Assembly (NCBI GenBank): GCA_028564925.1
Contig: CM053034.1
Coordinates: forward strand, 149,790,052 to 149,854,051
Direction of reading: 5' to 3'
Length of the DNA: 64,000 bases
DNA from: Lithobates sylvaticus
Taxonomy: Eukaryota > Chordata > Amphibia > Anura > Ranidae
Shown here piece after piece: positions 47,178 through 58,542 of this stretch; position 1 is the first letter of the stretch; each line of letters starts with the position of its first letter. The position numbers and the translations under genes are program-made. The notes under the pieces were generated by a model, which was given only the letters and a program-made list of their open reading frames with translations, made no database searches and was not told where the DNA came from.

Positions 47178-47757
47178 AGCGGTTCTGCACCCATTTCATT
47201 TAGTAAATCTCTTTGCCTTCCAAATCAGGCAAAGAGTACTAAATGAAATGTTTTTTTTATTTTTTTTTTTACTTACCTTGTAATTGATGACTTCCGGTCT
47301 TCTCTCTCTTCGGCGGCGGGCGGGGTCTCTGCGTCGATCGTCGTCACGCCACACTGTCTCCTGGGATCTGGTGTCATTGATCCCAGGAGTCAGTGCGGGC
47401 ATCTTCCGAAATCTCGCGAGATTTCGGCCACATCTTCCGAAATCTCGCGAGATTTCGGCCACATCTTCCGAAATCTCGCGAGATTTCGGCCACATCGGCC
47501 GAAATCTCGTGAGATGTCGGCAGATGTGCCGTTACTGCGCACGCGCGAGTAACGGCGGTGCATGCTGGGCCATCTAAAGTGCCTGTGGGGTTTCACATGC
47601 CCACAGGCAAGATGGACCCCAGCAGACAAGAAGAAGACAAGAAGAAGATGAAGATGAAAACCGGCGGCGATTGAGATGGAAGATGGAACAGGTAAGTCCC
47701 CCAATTGAGCTATATGCCCTTGGCATATAGCCCAAAAAAAAAGAGTGCAGAACCGCT
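47178..47757. mobile_element. TTAA-flanked MITE, AGCGGTTCTGCAC ends
   Basis: 580 bp between TTAA copies (47174-47177 and 47758-47761), starting AGCGGTTCTGCAC and ending with the inverse gtgcagaaccgct. It has an acttacc (minus-strand donor) near 47270 and a plus-strand ggtaagt near 47691, a palindrome ctatatgcc/ggcatatag near 47710-47729, a purine-rich stretch with a short ATG frame (47612-47674), and the palindrome array at 47406-47520. Confidence 0.85.
47406..47520. promoter_or_regulatory. Tandem perfect palindromes around TCTCGCGAGA
   Basis: Three copies of the 22-bp palindrome CCGAAATCTCGCGAGATTTCGG at 47406-47427, 47437-47458 and 47468-47489, spaced exactly 31 bp, and a fourth degenerate copy at 47499-47520. 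TCTCGCGAGA is a known vertebrate core-promoter palindrome, reported as a ZBTB33/Kaiso-linked motif when methylated or unmethylated. Confidence 0.7.
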
Positions 47758-49570
47758 TTAAACTGATAAATTAGTGTACTTTCTGCATTTTGCATTGTGG
47801 CAAAAAAAGTCTTCAAAAGACTCACTGTGCCTCTTAGAAAATACTTTGCTTTCCAAAATGTGGTAATTGTGTGCGTGTTTCCACTGTCCTGGTGCTCCAG
47901 AGCCTGAAAAAATATGATAGGTCTTCAGGAAATTAGATGGGTAATATATGTCTCTAGTAAAAAAGTCTGACACATGTGGTATCCCAAAATTCAGGAGTAG
48001 TAGCAGAATGTGTTTTGGGGTGTAATTCTAAACATGCCTATGATGTGTGTTAGAAATAACTGATTAATTGACAACTTTGTTTATTGTGTATTTTCTTTCC
48101 TGTATTTTCTAAAAACTTGTGTCAAAAAATACTAACTTTACCTTTCAGAAAATGCCTTGGAGTGTTTGCTTTCTAAATGGGATAATTTTGTGGATGTTTC
48201 CACTGTCCTTGTGCTCCAGGGCTTCCTAAAACTGTGATAGGTAGTCAGAGAATTAGATGCCTATTTTATGCCTCTTGGATTTTGTGCCCCTCTGTGTAGT
48301 TAGACTGTGAGAAAGTCTCACATATGTGGTATCCTAAAACTCAAGAGGAGTAACAGAATGTGTTTTGGGATGTAATTCTAAGTATGCTTATGCTGTGTGT
48401 GAGAAATAAATTGTTAAAATGGCAACTTTGTGAAAAAACAAAAACAACATTTATTTAATTTCTTAACTAACCTAGAAGGGGGTACAATTGCTTGGACTTG
48501 AAGTGGTTAAAGTCAATAGACTAGACATGGGAACCGTCAAAAAATGTGTTTTGTTTCGTAAAAAAAGAATTCGTAATTTGTGTACGAATTCCATTCGAAT
48601 TCGTATGAAATACGAATTTCGTAGGAATCGTTAAAAAATTTTGAATTGTTTCGAATCGTTACGAATCGTTAATAATCACTCACGGCTAATGAATTGCCGG
48701 TTCCCCTAACACATAGAACAATTCAAATCCAACTACCGAATATCGAATTTCAACTAATACGAAAGAAATTATTATAGCGGATATAACAAATGATTCAAAT
48801 GATTCAAATGAATTTGAGATTCAGTATATCTAATATCAAGAACTGTCCCTGCACAAAGTGTCATTTTTGCAGGAAAAAAAGCTATTTAAAATCACTGGCG
48901 GCTAATGAATTGTCGGCTCTCGTAATACAGAGAACAGTCATTCATTGAAAGTCATTGATAAAAAAAAAAAAAAAGCGTGGGGGTCCCCCCAAATTCAATA
49001 AACCAGGCACTTCAGGTCTGATATGGATATTAAGGGGAACCCCACTTGAAATTAAAAAAAAAATTACGTGGGGTCCCCCCTAAATATCCATACCAGACCC
49101 TTAAGGTCTAGGATGGATTTTAAGGGGAACCCCGCCAAAAAAAAAAATGGCATGGGGTCCCCCTCAAAATCCATACCAGACCCTTTATCCGAGCACGCAA
49201 CCTGGCAGGCCGCAGGAAAAGAGGGGGGACGAGAGCCCCCCCCTCCTGAACCGTACCAGGCCACATGCCCTAAACATTGGAAGGGTGCTTTGGGGTCCCC
49301 CCAAAGCACCTTGTCCCCATGTTAATGAGGACAAGGGCCTCATGCCCACAACCTGGCCATTGGTTGTGGGGGTCTGCAGGCGGGGGGCTAATCGGAATCT
49401 GGAAGCCCCCTTTAACAAGGGGACCCCCAGATCCCGCCCCCCCCTGTGTGAAATGGTAAGGGGGTACAAAAGTACCCCTACCAATTCACCAAAAAAGTGA
49501 CAAAAAATTGTAAAAATTACGTCATGGGGAAAGCCATAGGGAAGTCCCCATGATGTCCCCGTGCGTCAGA

Positions 49571-49606
49571 GGGGGGCGGGGTCCCAGGTGCCTTCCGTTA
49601 TAAAAG
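49571..49606 (+). promoter_or_regulatory. GC box and TATA box in the foldback loop
   Basis: ggggggcggggt (49571-49582) is followed 16 bp later by TATAAAAG (49599-49606). A start about 30 bp downstream would fall near 49630. Confidence 0.65.
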
Positions 49607-49691
49607 ACCTGTCAGACGCAGCGAAGCCTCACACAGCTTGAGCCTCCCATTGCGAGGAGCGGCCCGACACAGAAAAACAGACGTCGACGCC

Positions 49692-49808
49692 ATGGAAGAA
49701 GATGCCAGACGAGAAGGACGAGAAGACCAGAGCAAGAAAAAGCGGATCGGAGGAAGAAGAAGATGCAAGAAGATGCCGGAAGGAGAAGATGAAGAAACCG
49801 AAGGATGA
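49692..49808 (+). CDS. 38-codon highly charged ORF in the foldback loop
   Basis: A short open frame, not recognised as any family. Its start has a near-ideal Kozak context (gacgccATGG), lies about 60 nt after the expected transcription start, and is the first ATG after it. The product starts MEEDARREGREDQ, then has a basic patch (KKKR, GGRRR) and an acidic end (EGEDEETEG). Lysine, arginine, glutamate and aspartate make up most of it, so it is expected to be unstructured; the basic patch could act in nuclear import or RNA binding. The purine-rich (GAAGAA) composition may instead matter at RNA level, so translation is uncertain. Confidence 0.35.
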   Translation: MEEDARREGREDQSKKKRIGGRRRCKKMPEGEDEETEG

Positions 49809-49845
49809 AGAAAGGAAGAAGGAAGACCAGAAGAAAGAAAATTTT

Positions 49846-49851
49846 AATAAA
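49846..49851 (+). terminator. Polyadenylation signal of the foldback loop unit
   Basis: AATAAA 38 bp after the short ORF stop, with a T/G-rich tract (cctgtcatttttaccattttt) following at about 49871, the usual order of signal and downstream element. Confidence 0.55.
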
Positions 49852-50806
49852 GGAATTGTCTAAGACCGTCTCCTGTCATTTTTACCATTTTTGTCACCTT
49901 TTTGGTGAAATGGTAGGGGTACTTTTGTACCCCCTTACCATTTCACACAGGGGGGCGGCGGGATCTGGGGGTCCCCTTGTTAAAGGGGGCTTCCAGATTC
50001 CGATAAGCCCCCCGCCCGCAGACCCCACAACCAATGGCCAGGGTTGTGGGATGAGGCCCTTGTCCTCATCAACATGGGGACAAGGTGCTTTGGGGGGGAC
50101 CCCAAAGCACCCTCCCAATGTTGAGGGCATGTGGCCTGGTACAGTTCAGGAGGGGGGGGCGCTCTCGTCCCCCCCTCTTTTCCTGCGGCCTGCCAGGTTG
50201 CGTGCTCGGATAAAGGGTCTGGTATGGATTTTGAGGGGGACCCCACGCCATTTTTTTTGGCCTGGGTTCCCCTTAAAATCTATCCCAGACCTGAAGGGTC
50301 TGGTATGGATATTTAGGGGGGACCCCACATCATTTTTTTTAATTTGAAGTGGGGTTCCCCTTAATATCTGTAGCAGACCTGAAGGGCCTTGTTATTGTAT
50401 TTGGGGGGACCCCCACGCTTTTTTTTTATTTTTTATTTTTTTATCAATGACTTTCAATGAATGACTACTCACTGTGTTATGGGAGCCGACAATTCATTAG
50501 ACGCGAGTGATTTTAAATAGCTTTTTTTCCTGCAAAAATGATACTTTGTCATTCGAATCATTCAAATTCATTCGAATCATTCGTTATATCCGCTATAATA
50601 ATTTCTTTCGTATTAGTTGAAATTCGATATTTGGTAGTTGGATTCGAATAATTCGGAGCCGAAATTTGTAAATGGAATTTCGTACTCCGTACAGAATTCG
50701 TATTCGAAAAAATTCGTACTACGGATTCGTACGAATGTACGAATTTCAAAAAATTCGTACGAATTTCGAATTCGTATGAAACTAATCGCACATGTCTACA
50801 ATAGAC

Positions 50807-52754
50807 TGGTTAAAAAGTATTGGCTGACAGGAACCTAAGAATCAGTACTCATTGAACCCTACTCCAGCTTAGTAAAAGAATGTAAGAAACCAGTTCCTGC
50901 ACCAGTTTAATTAAAAATGTAGTTTTAGTTGTAATACTCACCCTGTCTCCAGTGCTCTAGTGCAAGCGCCAGGGGCACATTATATTGAATGTAAATAATG
51001 TCGTTTGTACTGACTTTTAAAAAAACTTTTGACTATATTTAGGTTTTAAGTGTTACTTTTATCCCAAAAATGTATCTAGATTTGTGAAGGGCGAGGCTTT
51101 TTTATTGCTATCTGTATACCCCTATTATAAGTATACTCATCCAAAAGAAAAGCATATGAAGGAACTTGGTGAACATAAGTAAATATAATGTCAAGTTGTG
51201 GAATGTTATGATGTCAGTTTAAGCCCTGTACTTATATCAGTAATTCTGTGGCCATGCCTTTTGTAAGTCATGTTCCTCTTGGAGCTTAAAAAAAGCTCAA
51301 AGATCATCCTAATTCAGTTAGTGATTTTAGTCTTTTTTAATATCAGTCAGTCAAACCTTTACTGTCATGTAAAAATTACATTTTGTAGTTGAAAATCCAG
51401 CAGTCATGGCTGACTGAAATTGTGCATGTTTTATTTCATTTCTTATTGATTCTTCAGTATGGTACTGTATTTAGAATTTTATCATTTGTTTTCAATCTAG
51501 ATGTTAATTGCCTCTTATTTGCATTCACTTATTAGGACATAACAAAGAAAACTCAAAACATGTGTGAATATATGAGTAAACATGTGCCATAAGAGGACAT
51601 GGTGAAGAAGAGTAATGCATGTTAAAGAAAAAAAAAGAAAAAAAGCCCAATGTTTTGTTTCCAGATAATTAATGTGTTTTGAATTGTTGCGTTTCTTTCT
51701 AACACAATTATTTGCGCCTGATGTGTTGTGTAAAACATCAAGATTTTGTCCCTGGACCTTGTTTGTGTCTTTTTAACAGCTACTCGCAGCTGTCTTCATT
51801 TTAAAAGTAATAGGATAAAATTCCATTGCAAACCTTAGTCAGCATGGAAAAATAAAGTTGCATTAAAATATGTGCCTGTGATATATCAAAGTCAATAGCG
51901 AAAGATCTCCAGAGACTTGCCACAAGAACTTATCGTAGGCCTCAGGCCTTACAAAAAGGCTTAGAAAATGGGAGCTTAAGTTTAAGTAAATTAAAAACAC
52001 AGAAAACCAAAGCAAAGGGGAACATATGACTGTTATCAAAAGAAAGTAAGGTAGAGGCTAATGTTATTATTAACAGTTCTGGTTCTGTATATTAACTGGT
52101 CTACTAGGAGTAAAACTGAAAGATAGCATGGGAAGAACCACAAGGCTTAGGAATTTATAGAACCAGGAATATATGATAATGTTCTACATTATCACAAGGA
52201 TATGTGAACTAGGGTCTGAGAAGACACACCAGCTTCCTCAGAACATTGGAAAAGTACAAAGATATTTAGCCTATGCCCACATTTGTATGTTTGGAAAAGA
52301 GAGCAGAATAGCTCAATATCCAGACATAGATTCTGTATATTTTTATTACAACAAAGGGCTTTATACTTATTCATTTATTGTTAGATCTGAAAATGTATAT
52401 CTGCTGATACAGATTTTAGTCCTTTTACATGCTTAACATGGCTCAATGCTAAGGGTAATGTATACATCTGTATAAAGTTTGTTAGAGTTTTCTTTTTTTT
52501 TTTCCAAATGCAGAAAATGACAGTTCATTCCCACACAGACCACTGCTTAATCAGTGGAATGTTATTCTTTCTGTGGGCATGTTTTTCATCTAAGGGGTCT
52601 CAATAAGGTGCAAATGCAAAATGCTGTTATTTGAAGTGAAAACTATGTTTTTTTCCGAATGGAATATTGTATTTTGGGGTAAGAATCCAGGCAATTCCAG
52701 CTGTTACTTGTCAAGTACCTATGTTCCAATCATTTTGATATTTGGATATTTTAA
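50807..52754. other. Gene-free AT-rich stretch
   Basis: Nearly 2 kb with no gene, element end or tandem repeat that I recognise; it may be the least disturbed local background sequence. Confidence 0.5.
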
Positions 52755-53782
52755 CCACTTGCCTGTAGAACATCATATGATATCATCGGCTTGCAGTGGT
52801 TGTCTTGAGATGATGCCTGCAGCTACAGGCATCATCCCAGTATCAGAATTTTCTGCCAGTGTTTCCCTGTAAGGCAGAAGTGGAATGGGCCTCCCCACCA
52901 GCGCAGCCTTTCCCGGGCTCTTGTGTCCTATTGCAGAGCCCGATATCGCTGCTGATGGCAGTGGCAGCTACACAGCACAGAGAGAGGAACTGACATTGTT
53001 CCTCCTTCTCTGTGACCTCGGAAACTAGGCGCAATGAGGATTTGGTCACTTCTTGTCTTGCCTCTCTGTTTATCTGGCCAGGAAGGCAACTGATCAGACC
53101 AATCTGAGTCTGATTGGCTGCATTAGAGGCCAGAGGAGAGATTTGGGGTCTTAGAGACCCCAGATCTCTTCATAAAGAGGACCTGTCACGGCCCATGCTG
53201 TCACAGGGATACAATAAAGTTAATATAAAAAATAGTTTTAGATGAAATAAATAATAAAAATAATCAAAAAAATTAATTAAAGAGCCCCCATCCCCCCATG
53301 CTTATGCACAAATGTAAACACATGCCTAAGCCCCACATGCATATGTAAACGGTGATAGCACCACACATGTGAGGTATCATTGCGAACGTCAGAGCAAGAG
53401 CAATAATTCTAGTGCTAGACCTCTTCTGTAACTCTAAATTGGTAGTCTGTAAAAAATTTAAAATGTTGCCTATGGAGAATTTTAATTACTGTAGTTTGGC
53501 GCCATTCCACGGGCATACGCAATTTTAAAGCTTGACATGTTAGGTATCTATTTACTCGATGTAACATCCTCTTTTACACTTTACAATAAGTGGTATTATA
53601 ATGTGTTTGTGTGCAAAAAAATAAAAAATTGCAAAGCCCATAATTTTATTTTATAGGGCCTCTGCTCAAATATATATATATATATATATATACAAAAAAA
53701 TATGTTTTAGGGTTCTAAGTAATTTAGATTTTTACATATACAGTATGTGAGAAGTGTCAGAATTGGCCTGGTTGGCAAGTGG
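52755..53782. mobile_element. TTAA-flanked CCACTT-ended MITE, intact ends
   Basis: 1028 bp between exact TTAA copies (52751-52754 and 53783-53786), starting CCACTTGCCTG and ending with ggttggcaagtgg. Same family as 3044-3961. It contains a (TA)n run at 53670-53692. Confidence 0.9.
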
Positions 53783-53819
53783 TTAAATGGAACCAACTAA
53801 AACACATTTTGTTGCTCAC

Positions 53820-54015
53820 AGCAGGAGTCGGGTCCGATTTCAGCGCAAATTTTTGAAACGGCCCAAAAGACGCACAGGAGTCCTGTGTAATTCGCAACAG
53901 AGACGCTATGGAGGTGTGTGAAGCAGCTCCATAGAGAGCCAGTCACAATCTCCTGCTATGCAAATTGAATGCAGGGGAAACCCCGCATCCAATTCGCAAT
54001 AGTGTGAACCCAGCC
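53820..54015. mobile_element. Partial MITE ending gtgtgaacccagcc
   Basis: The right part (cgcaatagtgtgaacccagcc) matches the right end of the short MITE at 4034-4140; the left end is not evident. It abuts the next Harbinger MITE. Confidence 0.45.
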
Positions 54016-54018
54016 TAA

Positions 54019-54443
54019 AGCCCCATACACACGGTAGGATTTTCCGATGGATTCTGTCCTATCCTACAATGTTGTCGGAAAATCAGACCGTGTGTAGGCA
54101 CCATCGGACAGTTTCCATCAGATTGTCCGACGGACAAAGTCCTATCTCCTGCTGGATAGATTTTTTGACAACAAAGTCCGATCACACCAAATCCGATCGT
54201 GTGTAGCGTAGTCCGACGGACAAAGTGCTACGCATGCTCAGATCACATTACAAGACCAAAGCTATTGGCTACTAGCCTCTACGTAGTCCCGTCGTAGGCA
54301 ACAAACGTCACCACGTTCAGAATGATCGGATTTTCCGACAACTTTGTCCGACCGTGTGTACGCAAAACCAACATCAGACAAAGTATGACGGACATGGTCT
54401 GATGGACCTGGTCCTCGGATAATCCGCGCGTGTGTATGGGGCT
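54019..54443. mobile_element. Harbinger MITE derived from the three-gene element
   Basis: 425 bp with TAA on both sides (54016-54018, 54444-54446), starting AGCCCCATACACACGG and ending with the inverse. Internal blocks gtcctatctcctgctggata, atcacaccaaatccgatcg and gacggacaaagtgctacgca are reverse complements of 44230-44360 in Harbinger copy 2, so this is a deletion derivative of that family. Confidence 0.9.
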
Positions 54444-54446
54444 TAA

Positions 54447-55438
54447 TACTTATAAAGCTTTAAGTAAACCTTGAATGAAGTAACAATCAAACCCAAATTG
54501 CTCAACTTTTTAAAGTACGGTAATTAAAATGTGTAATGACATTGCTTATGTTTGAGGTGTGAAAACATTGCTCTACCCTCTCTTGCAATCTATGCTACAT
54601 CCGGTATACACACCTGCAGGAAACTCACTCTATTCAGGTAGTTGGTAGGTGGTGCTCAAAGACTAATTTCCAAAAATGTTCTAGGACTGGCACCATTTAT
54701 AGGGTTTTACCAAGGTTAATAAGGGTAAACAAAAGGTATTTAAAAAAAATATTGATTTAGGAAGTTTGCAAATATGAAATCTTGGGGAAAATTTCTTAAA
54801 ATATACCTCTAGTTTAAGTGCTAGCACTAGCAAATTTAAAAAAACAACAAGGAGTTAATTTCATATGGCTGTAGTGTTAAGTGGAGCAGCATCAGACACC
54901 ATTTACAATATTGCAGCTTACTAATTCTTAGATGTGATGGCTGCATTAGTTTTCTTTTTTAGGCTTTCATGTATTTTCACCTTGTGGTCCAGACAGTAAG
55001 TCAGGTGTTATTCAAATGCACAAGCTTTCCTGTAGATATAGCAGTTAGAGGGTTGAGACAAACCATTTACTACTGACAGGAGTGCTTACGATGATCAGCT
55101 TTCATTCATGTAAAGTCTTTATCCCAAAAGGAAAAAACAAAACTGTTGCTGTAATGGCGTATAAAAGGTTAGCTGGAGTTTGACTTCAATTTGTTTGTGT
55201 ATCCAAATCATCTAGGGCATGCAACACAACCCTCCCACCAGATTACCAATGTTGCTGTCCAAAAGTGCCCCTGAGCTTCTTCATTCAACGTGGAGGCATT
55301 CTAATACATGGCGGGTGTTACTGGCCAGATCATCCAGTAAAAAAGCCAAAAAAAAATAAACCTCATGTAGCACATCCAATGATCAGTAAGCTGCAATATA
55401 TTTCATTTTTGGTTTTGGGTTTAATACCATTTTAAGCC
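54447..55438. other. Gene-free stretch
   Basis: No gene or repeat recognised. Confidence 0.5.
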
Positions 55439-55441
55439 TAA

Positions 55442-55841
55442 TGCCGCGTACACACGGTCAGAATTTCCGATGGAAACAGTCCGATGGGAGCTTTTCATTG
55501 GATTTTCCGACCGTGTGTATGCCCATCGGTCTTTTTCTGTCGGAATTTCCGACGGACTTTGGATTGAGAACCTGTTCTTAATTTTTCCGACGGAAAACCT
55601 TTCTATCGGATTTTCCAAATGTGTATATGCAATTCCGACACGCAAAATTCTGACGCATGCTCGGAAACAATTCGACGCATGCTCAGAAGCATTAAACTTC
55701 CCTTTTTATAGTGCAGTCGAACGTTTTTTAAGGTGTGGTGTTATTGACCGTCGGAATTTGGTGTGACCGTGTGTAGGCAAGACAGTTTGAGCGAAATTCC
55801 GAGCTTTTTCCGACGAGAATTCCGACCGTGTGTACGTGGCA
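55442..55841. mobile_element. Harbinger MITE, TGCCGCGTACACACGG ends
   Basis: 400 bp with TAA on both sides (55439-55441, 55842-55844). Inverted ends TGCCGCGTACACACGG and ccgtgtgtacgtggca. Related to the fragment at 122-416 and to 4206-4589. Confidence 0.9.
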
Positions 55842-56023
55842 TAAGTTCATGTCAGGCAATATAAACTTTTTATAATGGCCTTGACAGCCCAGTCTACAAT
55901 AACTGTAACCTACTTAGTGATTTGTAGTCCCTTGTTTGAAAATAGCAGAACTCTCTAAAGCACATAGCTTATGTTGGAATTCCAGTTTACTTAGAGATTG
56001 TATACTGTGTACTTTATAATCAG

Positions 56024-57434
56024 TAGACATGTACAATTCGTTTTCGTTCCGAATTTGTTTGTTTTTTTAACGAATTTCGACAAATTCGTTAATTCGGAAA
56101 TATGATGAATGAACAGAAATCTGTTTTAACAAACTTTTCCGAATATTCGTAAAATCAAAAAAATGTGTACATTTGAAAAAAATCGGAAATTCGGAAATTC
56201 GAAAAGTAAAAATAAAATGCTACAAAAATCAGAAGTTCGGAAATTCAAAAACCCGAAAATGTGAAAATCTGAAATAATAACTAACTAATAATAACTTAAC
56301 TATTACTAGCTATTAAATTATAGATAGAAAACAAAAGAAAAGCTGCACAAATGTGTTAAGCGAATATATAACAATCCTATTAACATATGACACCAATAAA
56401 AATCAATTGAATAAATAAAAGTGATTGTTGTTCCCAAATGAAGTGATCAAAATTAATCAATAAATCATGAAAAACTATTTTAAAAAATTGAAAGAAAAAT
56501 AAATCCAAAGTGGTATTATAATAAATAAATAGTTAGTACAGTGAAGTGATAAGGTGAATCAATAAATGAATAAAGAACAATATTCTGTGCATACAACACC
56601 ACTGATAATCGTGACCTCCACCACACAAACTAAGCGCTTACCAGAGGGCAAGCAATATCAGGCCCTTAGTCAAACTCAGGATCAGATCCGCAAACAGTAG
56701 CAGCAAGTCACTCTCTTTACACTGGAAACAAGCCAGGAAAATGAACCTCAACAGGTAAGCCACCAGCCAACGGTCAGGGTCCCAGGAATGAGAAGAAAAC
56801 TCACCATAGCATAATTCCGTTTGACATTGACTTATTAAAAATTAAAAGTTGCACTTACATGCATGACGTTTTAGTATAAACCCATAAAAAAATGCCGGCC
56901 GGCTGCATTGTCCCGTCCACCCCTACGCTATGTTGCAATGACATCAGCACGTCTGCCCCCTGATGTACGCTTCGTCGTAAAAAGACTTATTCGTGAGGAA
57001 TAAGTCTTTTTACGCAATAAGTCATTAGTTTAGACGTGGCATTCGTTATTTCGGACAATTCGTAACTTTGGATAAATTTGCATTTGTTACATTCACTAAT
57101 GGCAAAATTTGAAAGGAAATTCCAATACCTAGAATAGTTAGTAATAGTTAAGTTATTTTTAGTTATTATTTCAGATTTTCGGGTTTTTGAATTTCCCGAA
57201 TTTCCATTTTCTTTATTTTCATATTTTTTTTTAGAATTTCCGAATATTTGATTTTTTTTTTTTTAGAATTTCCGAATTTTCCATTTTATTAAAAATTCTT
57301 TTATTTTTTTCAAATTTCCGATTTTTTTCGAATTTACAAATTGTGATCACAACGAATGACCGAAAAAAAAAAAAAAAAAATCAACCCTCGAATGAAGCGA
57401 AAACAAACAAATTTTTCAGCAGTGCATATGTCTG
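56024..57434. mobile_element. Second foldback element with TAGACATG-type ends
   Basis: 1411 bp, starting TAGACATGTACAATTCG and ending catatgtctg. Flanks ataatcag and ataaactg agree at 6 of 8 positions. Arms (to about 56330 and from about 57095) are inverted copies: aaaacccgaaaatgtgaaaatc left, gattttcgggttttt right. The loop differs from that of the larger element: AT-rich to 56620, then a segment with donor-like aggtaagc and a strong hairpin. Older than the 48.5-kb copy by its divergence. Confidence 0.75.
56976..57014. repeat. Perfect 16-bp hairpin
   Basis: cgtaaaaagacttatt, a 7-nt loop (cgtgagg), then the exact reverse complement. Confidence 0.95.
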
Positions 57435-58542
57435 ATAAACTGACCAGGTAAAGGTAAATAAATGGTGCAATAAAATGTGCTCCTTTGAGATAAATCAGTA
57501 CACTTTACATTATATACAGTCCTTAAGAAACTATTTCCATATCACTGGGAGCAGCAGGGGAATTTCTCCTACCAGGCTTGGTGCAATATACCGTAATTCC
57601 AGGTACGCGCAGGGCTTCTCCGCTTTTAACATTACAGGGTATTTCATGCCAGGTTTTGTGGCACAATTTCTGCTGCATATTCCTTCCTTACACATTAGCT
57701 CTCCTACAGATGACTGCCCATGTTATTCTTACTTACACCCGCCTGTGCCCAAAAGTTCTGCTCAGGCCCGATCCCAGGTGATTTCTGGATCAGTCACTGA
57801 ACAGCACAAATTCCTGTGCAACTGGGAAGCCACGGAAGGCTCCCCTTATCCATATATACCTGTAAAGGAAATCTGGTACTCTCTCACATGGCTAGTTTTC
57901 ATTTGGGATCTATGTGACTATGTATGTTTTACTTTTGTCTACCTGTTTATAAATGTGTGCCCTTTTTACATTTTACTTCTTCGTGATCCAACAACATTTA
58001 TGAACATAAAAAAAAACTTGCATGATTCAAAATTGGATTTACAGACCTGTCCTCAGAGCCTGTAAAATATACAGGGATTTTCAAATTCTTCTGCTTTTTT
58101 TTTTTTATTTAAATAAAATGGCATTAACAGATTTTCTTTAAATCTTTGCCAACTACATGTGTTTCAAGGTTTGAAGCTGCACAACACACTGAAGTCAGAT
58201 TTTAAATGTAACGTTCTCCATGTGTACTTGTACATGTATATTTATAAGATTCTTAAAGACTTTTCTTTGTAAGTCATTGCATTGCTTAAACTGAACATAT
58301 GTACAGTAATGTGAACATTTATAATTACATTTAAAAAAAAGTAATCCTTTGTTATTTAAGATGTTTTATTTCACAGATATTCAGAAATGTCATATAAAAA
58401 GAAATAACCCATACTGACAACTCACTTCAGGAACATGTTTATTATTTTATTTAGATTTCAAAAGTCAGACTTTTAAAAGATATTGTAGCACATAAACTAA
58501 GGTTATATTACATGTATTTATACAACCTAATGATGTATGTTA
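57435..58542. other. Gene-free stretch with one unassigned 196-codon frame
   Basis: A forward frame at 57475-58065 runs from ATG to TAA without resembling any family; it has a hydrophobic segment near residues 135-170. By length alone it could be a chance frame in 64 kb. The rest is AT-rich with nothing recognised. Confidence 0.3.

Larger units (their letters stand above)
47070..48512. repeat. Long-unit tandem repeats (about 300-350 bp) in a CCACTT-type MITE
   Basis: The block gtctcacacatatg... gagtagcagaatgtgttttg, then taattctaagtatgc, recurs at about 47085, 47967 and 48317. Spacing is 350 bp between the last two and about 300 bp between the first two once the inserted MITE (47178-47757) is removed. 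The right end, gaagtggttaa at 48501-48510, is the TTAA/CCACTT terminus; the left end was not located. Confidence 0.65.
48522..50798. mobile_element. 2.28-kb foldback element with 8-bp duplication and a gene-like loop
   Basis: CAATAGAC flanks it exactly (48514-48521 and 50799-50806). The ends are TAGACATG and CATGTCTA, followed by ATTCG/CGAAT-rich subterminal sequence. The left arm (48522-about 49510) and right arm (about 49875-50798) are inverted copies of each other, including the ggggtccccc blocks and the tacccctaccattt segment at the inner ends. The unique loop of about 360 bp carries promoter, ORF and polyadenylation signals. An 8-bp duplication suggests mobilisation by a hAT-type transposase. 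Confidence 0.85.

Noticed and set aside
47284-47577. Frames across the TCTCGCGAGA array
   Set aside because: They are open on both strands because the unit is palindromic; no gene features.
49805-50347. 180-codon frame in the foldback element
   Set aside because: It runs from the loop into the inverted arm, mirrored by an equal frame in the other arm, and has repeat composition; the 38-codon loop frame is the better candidate.
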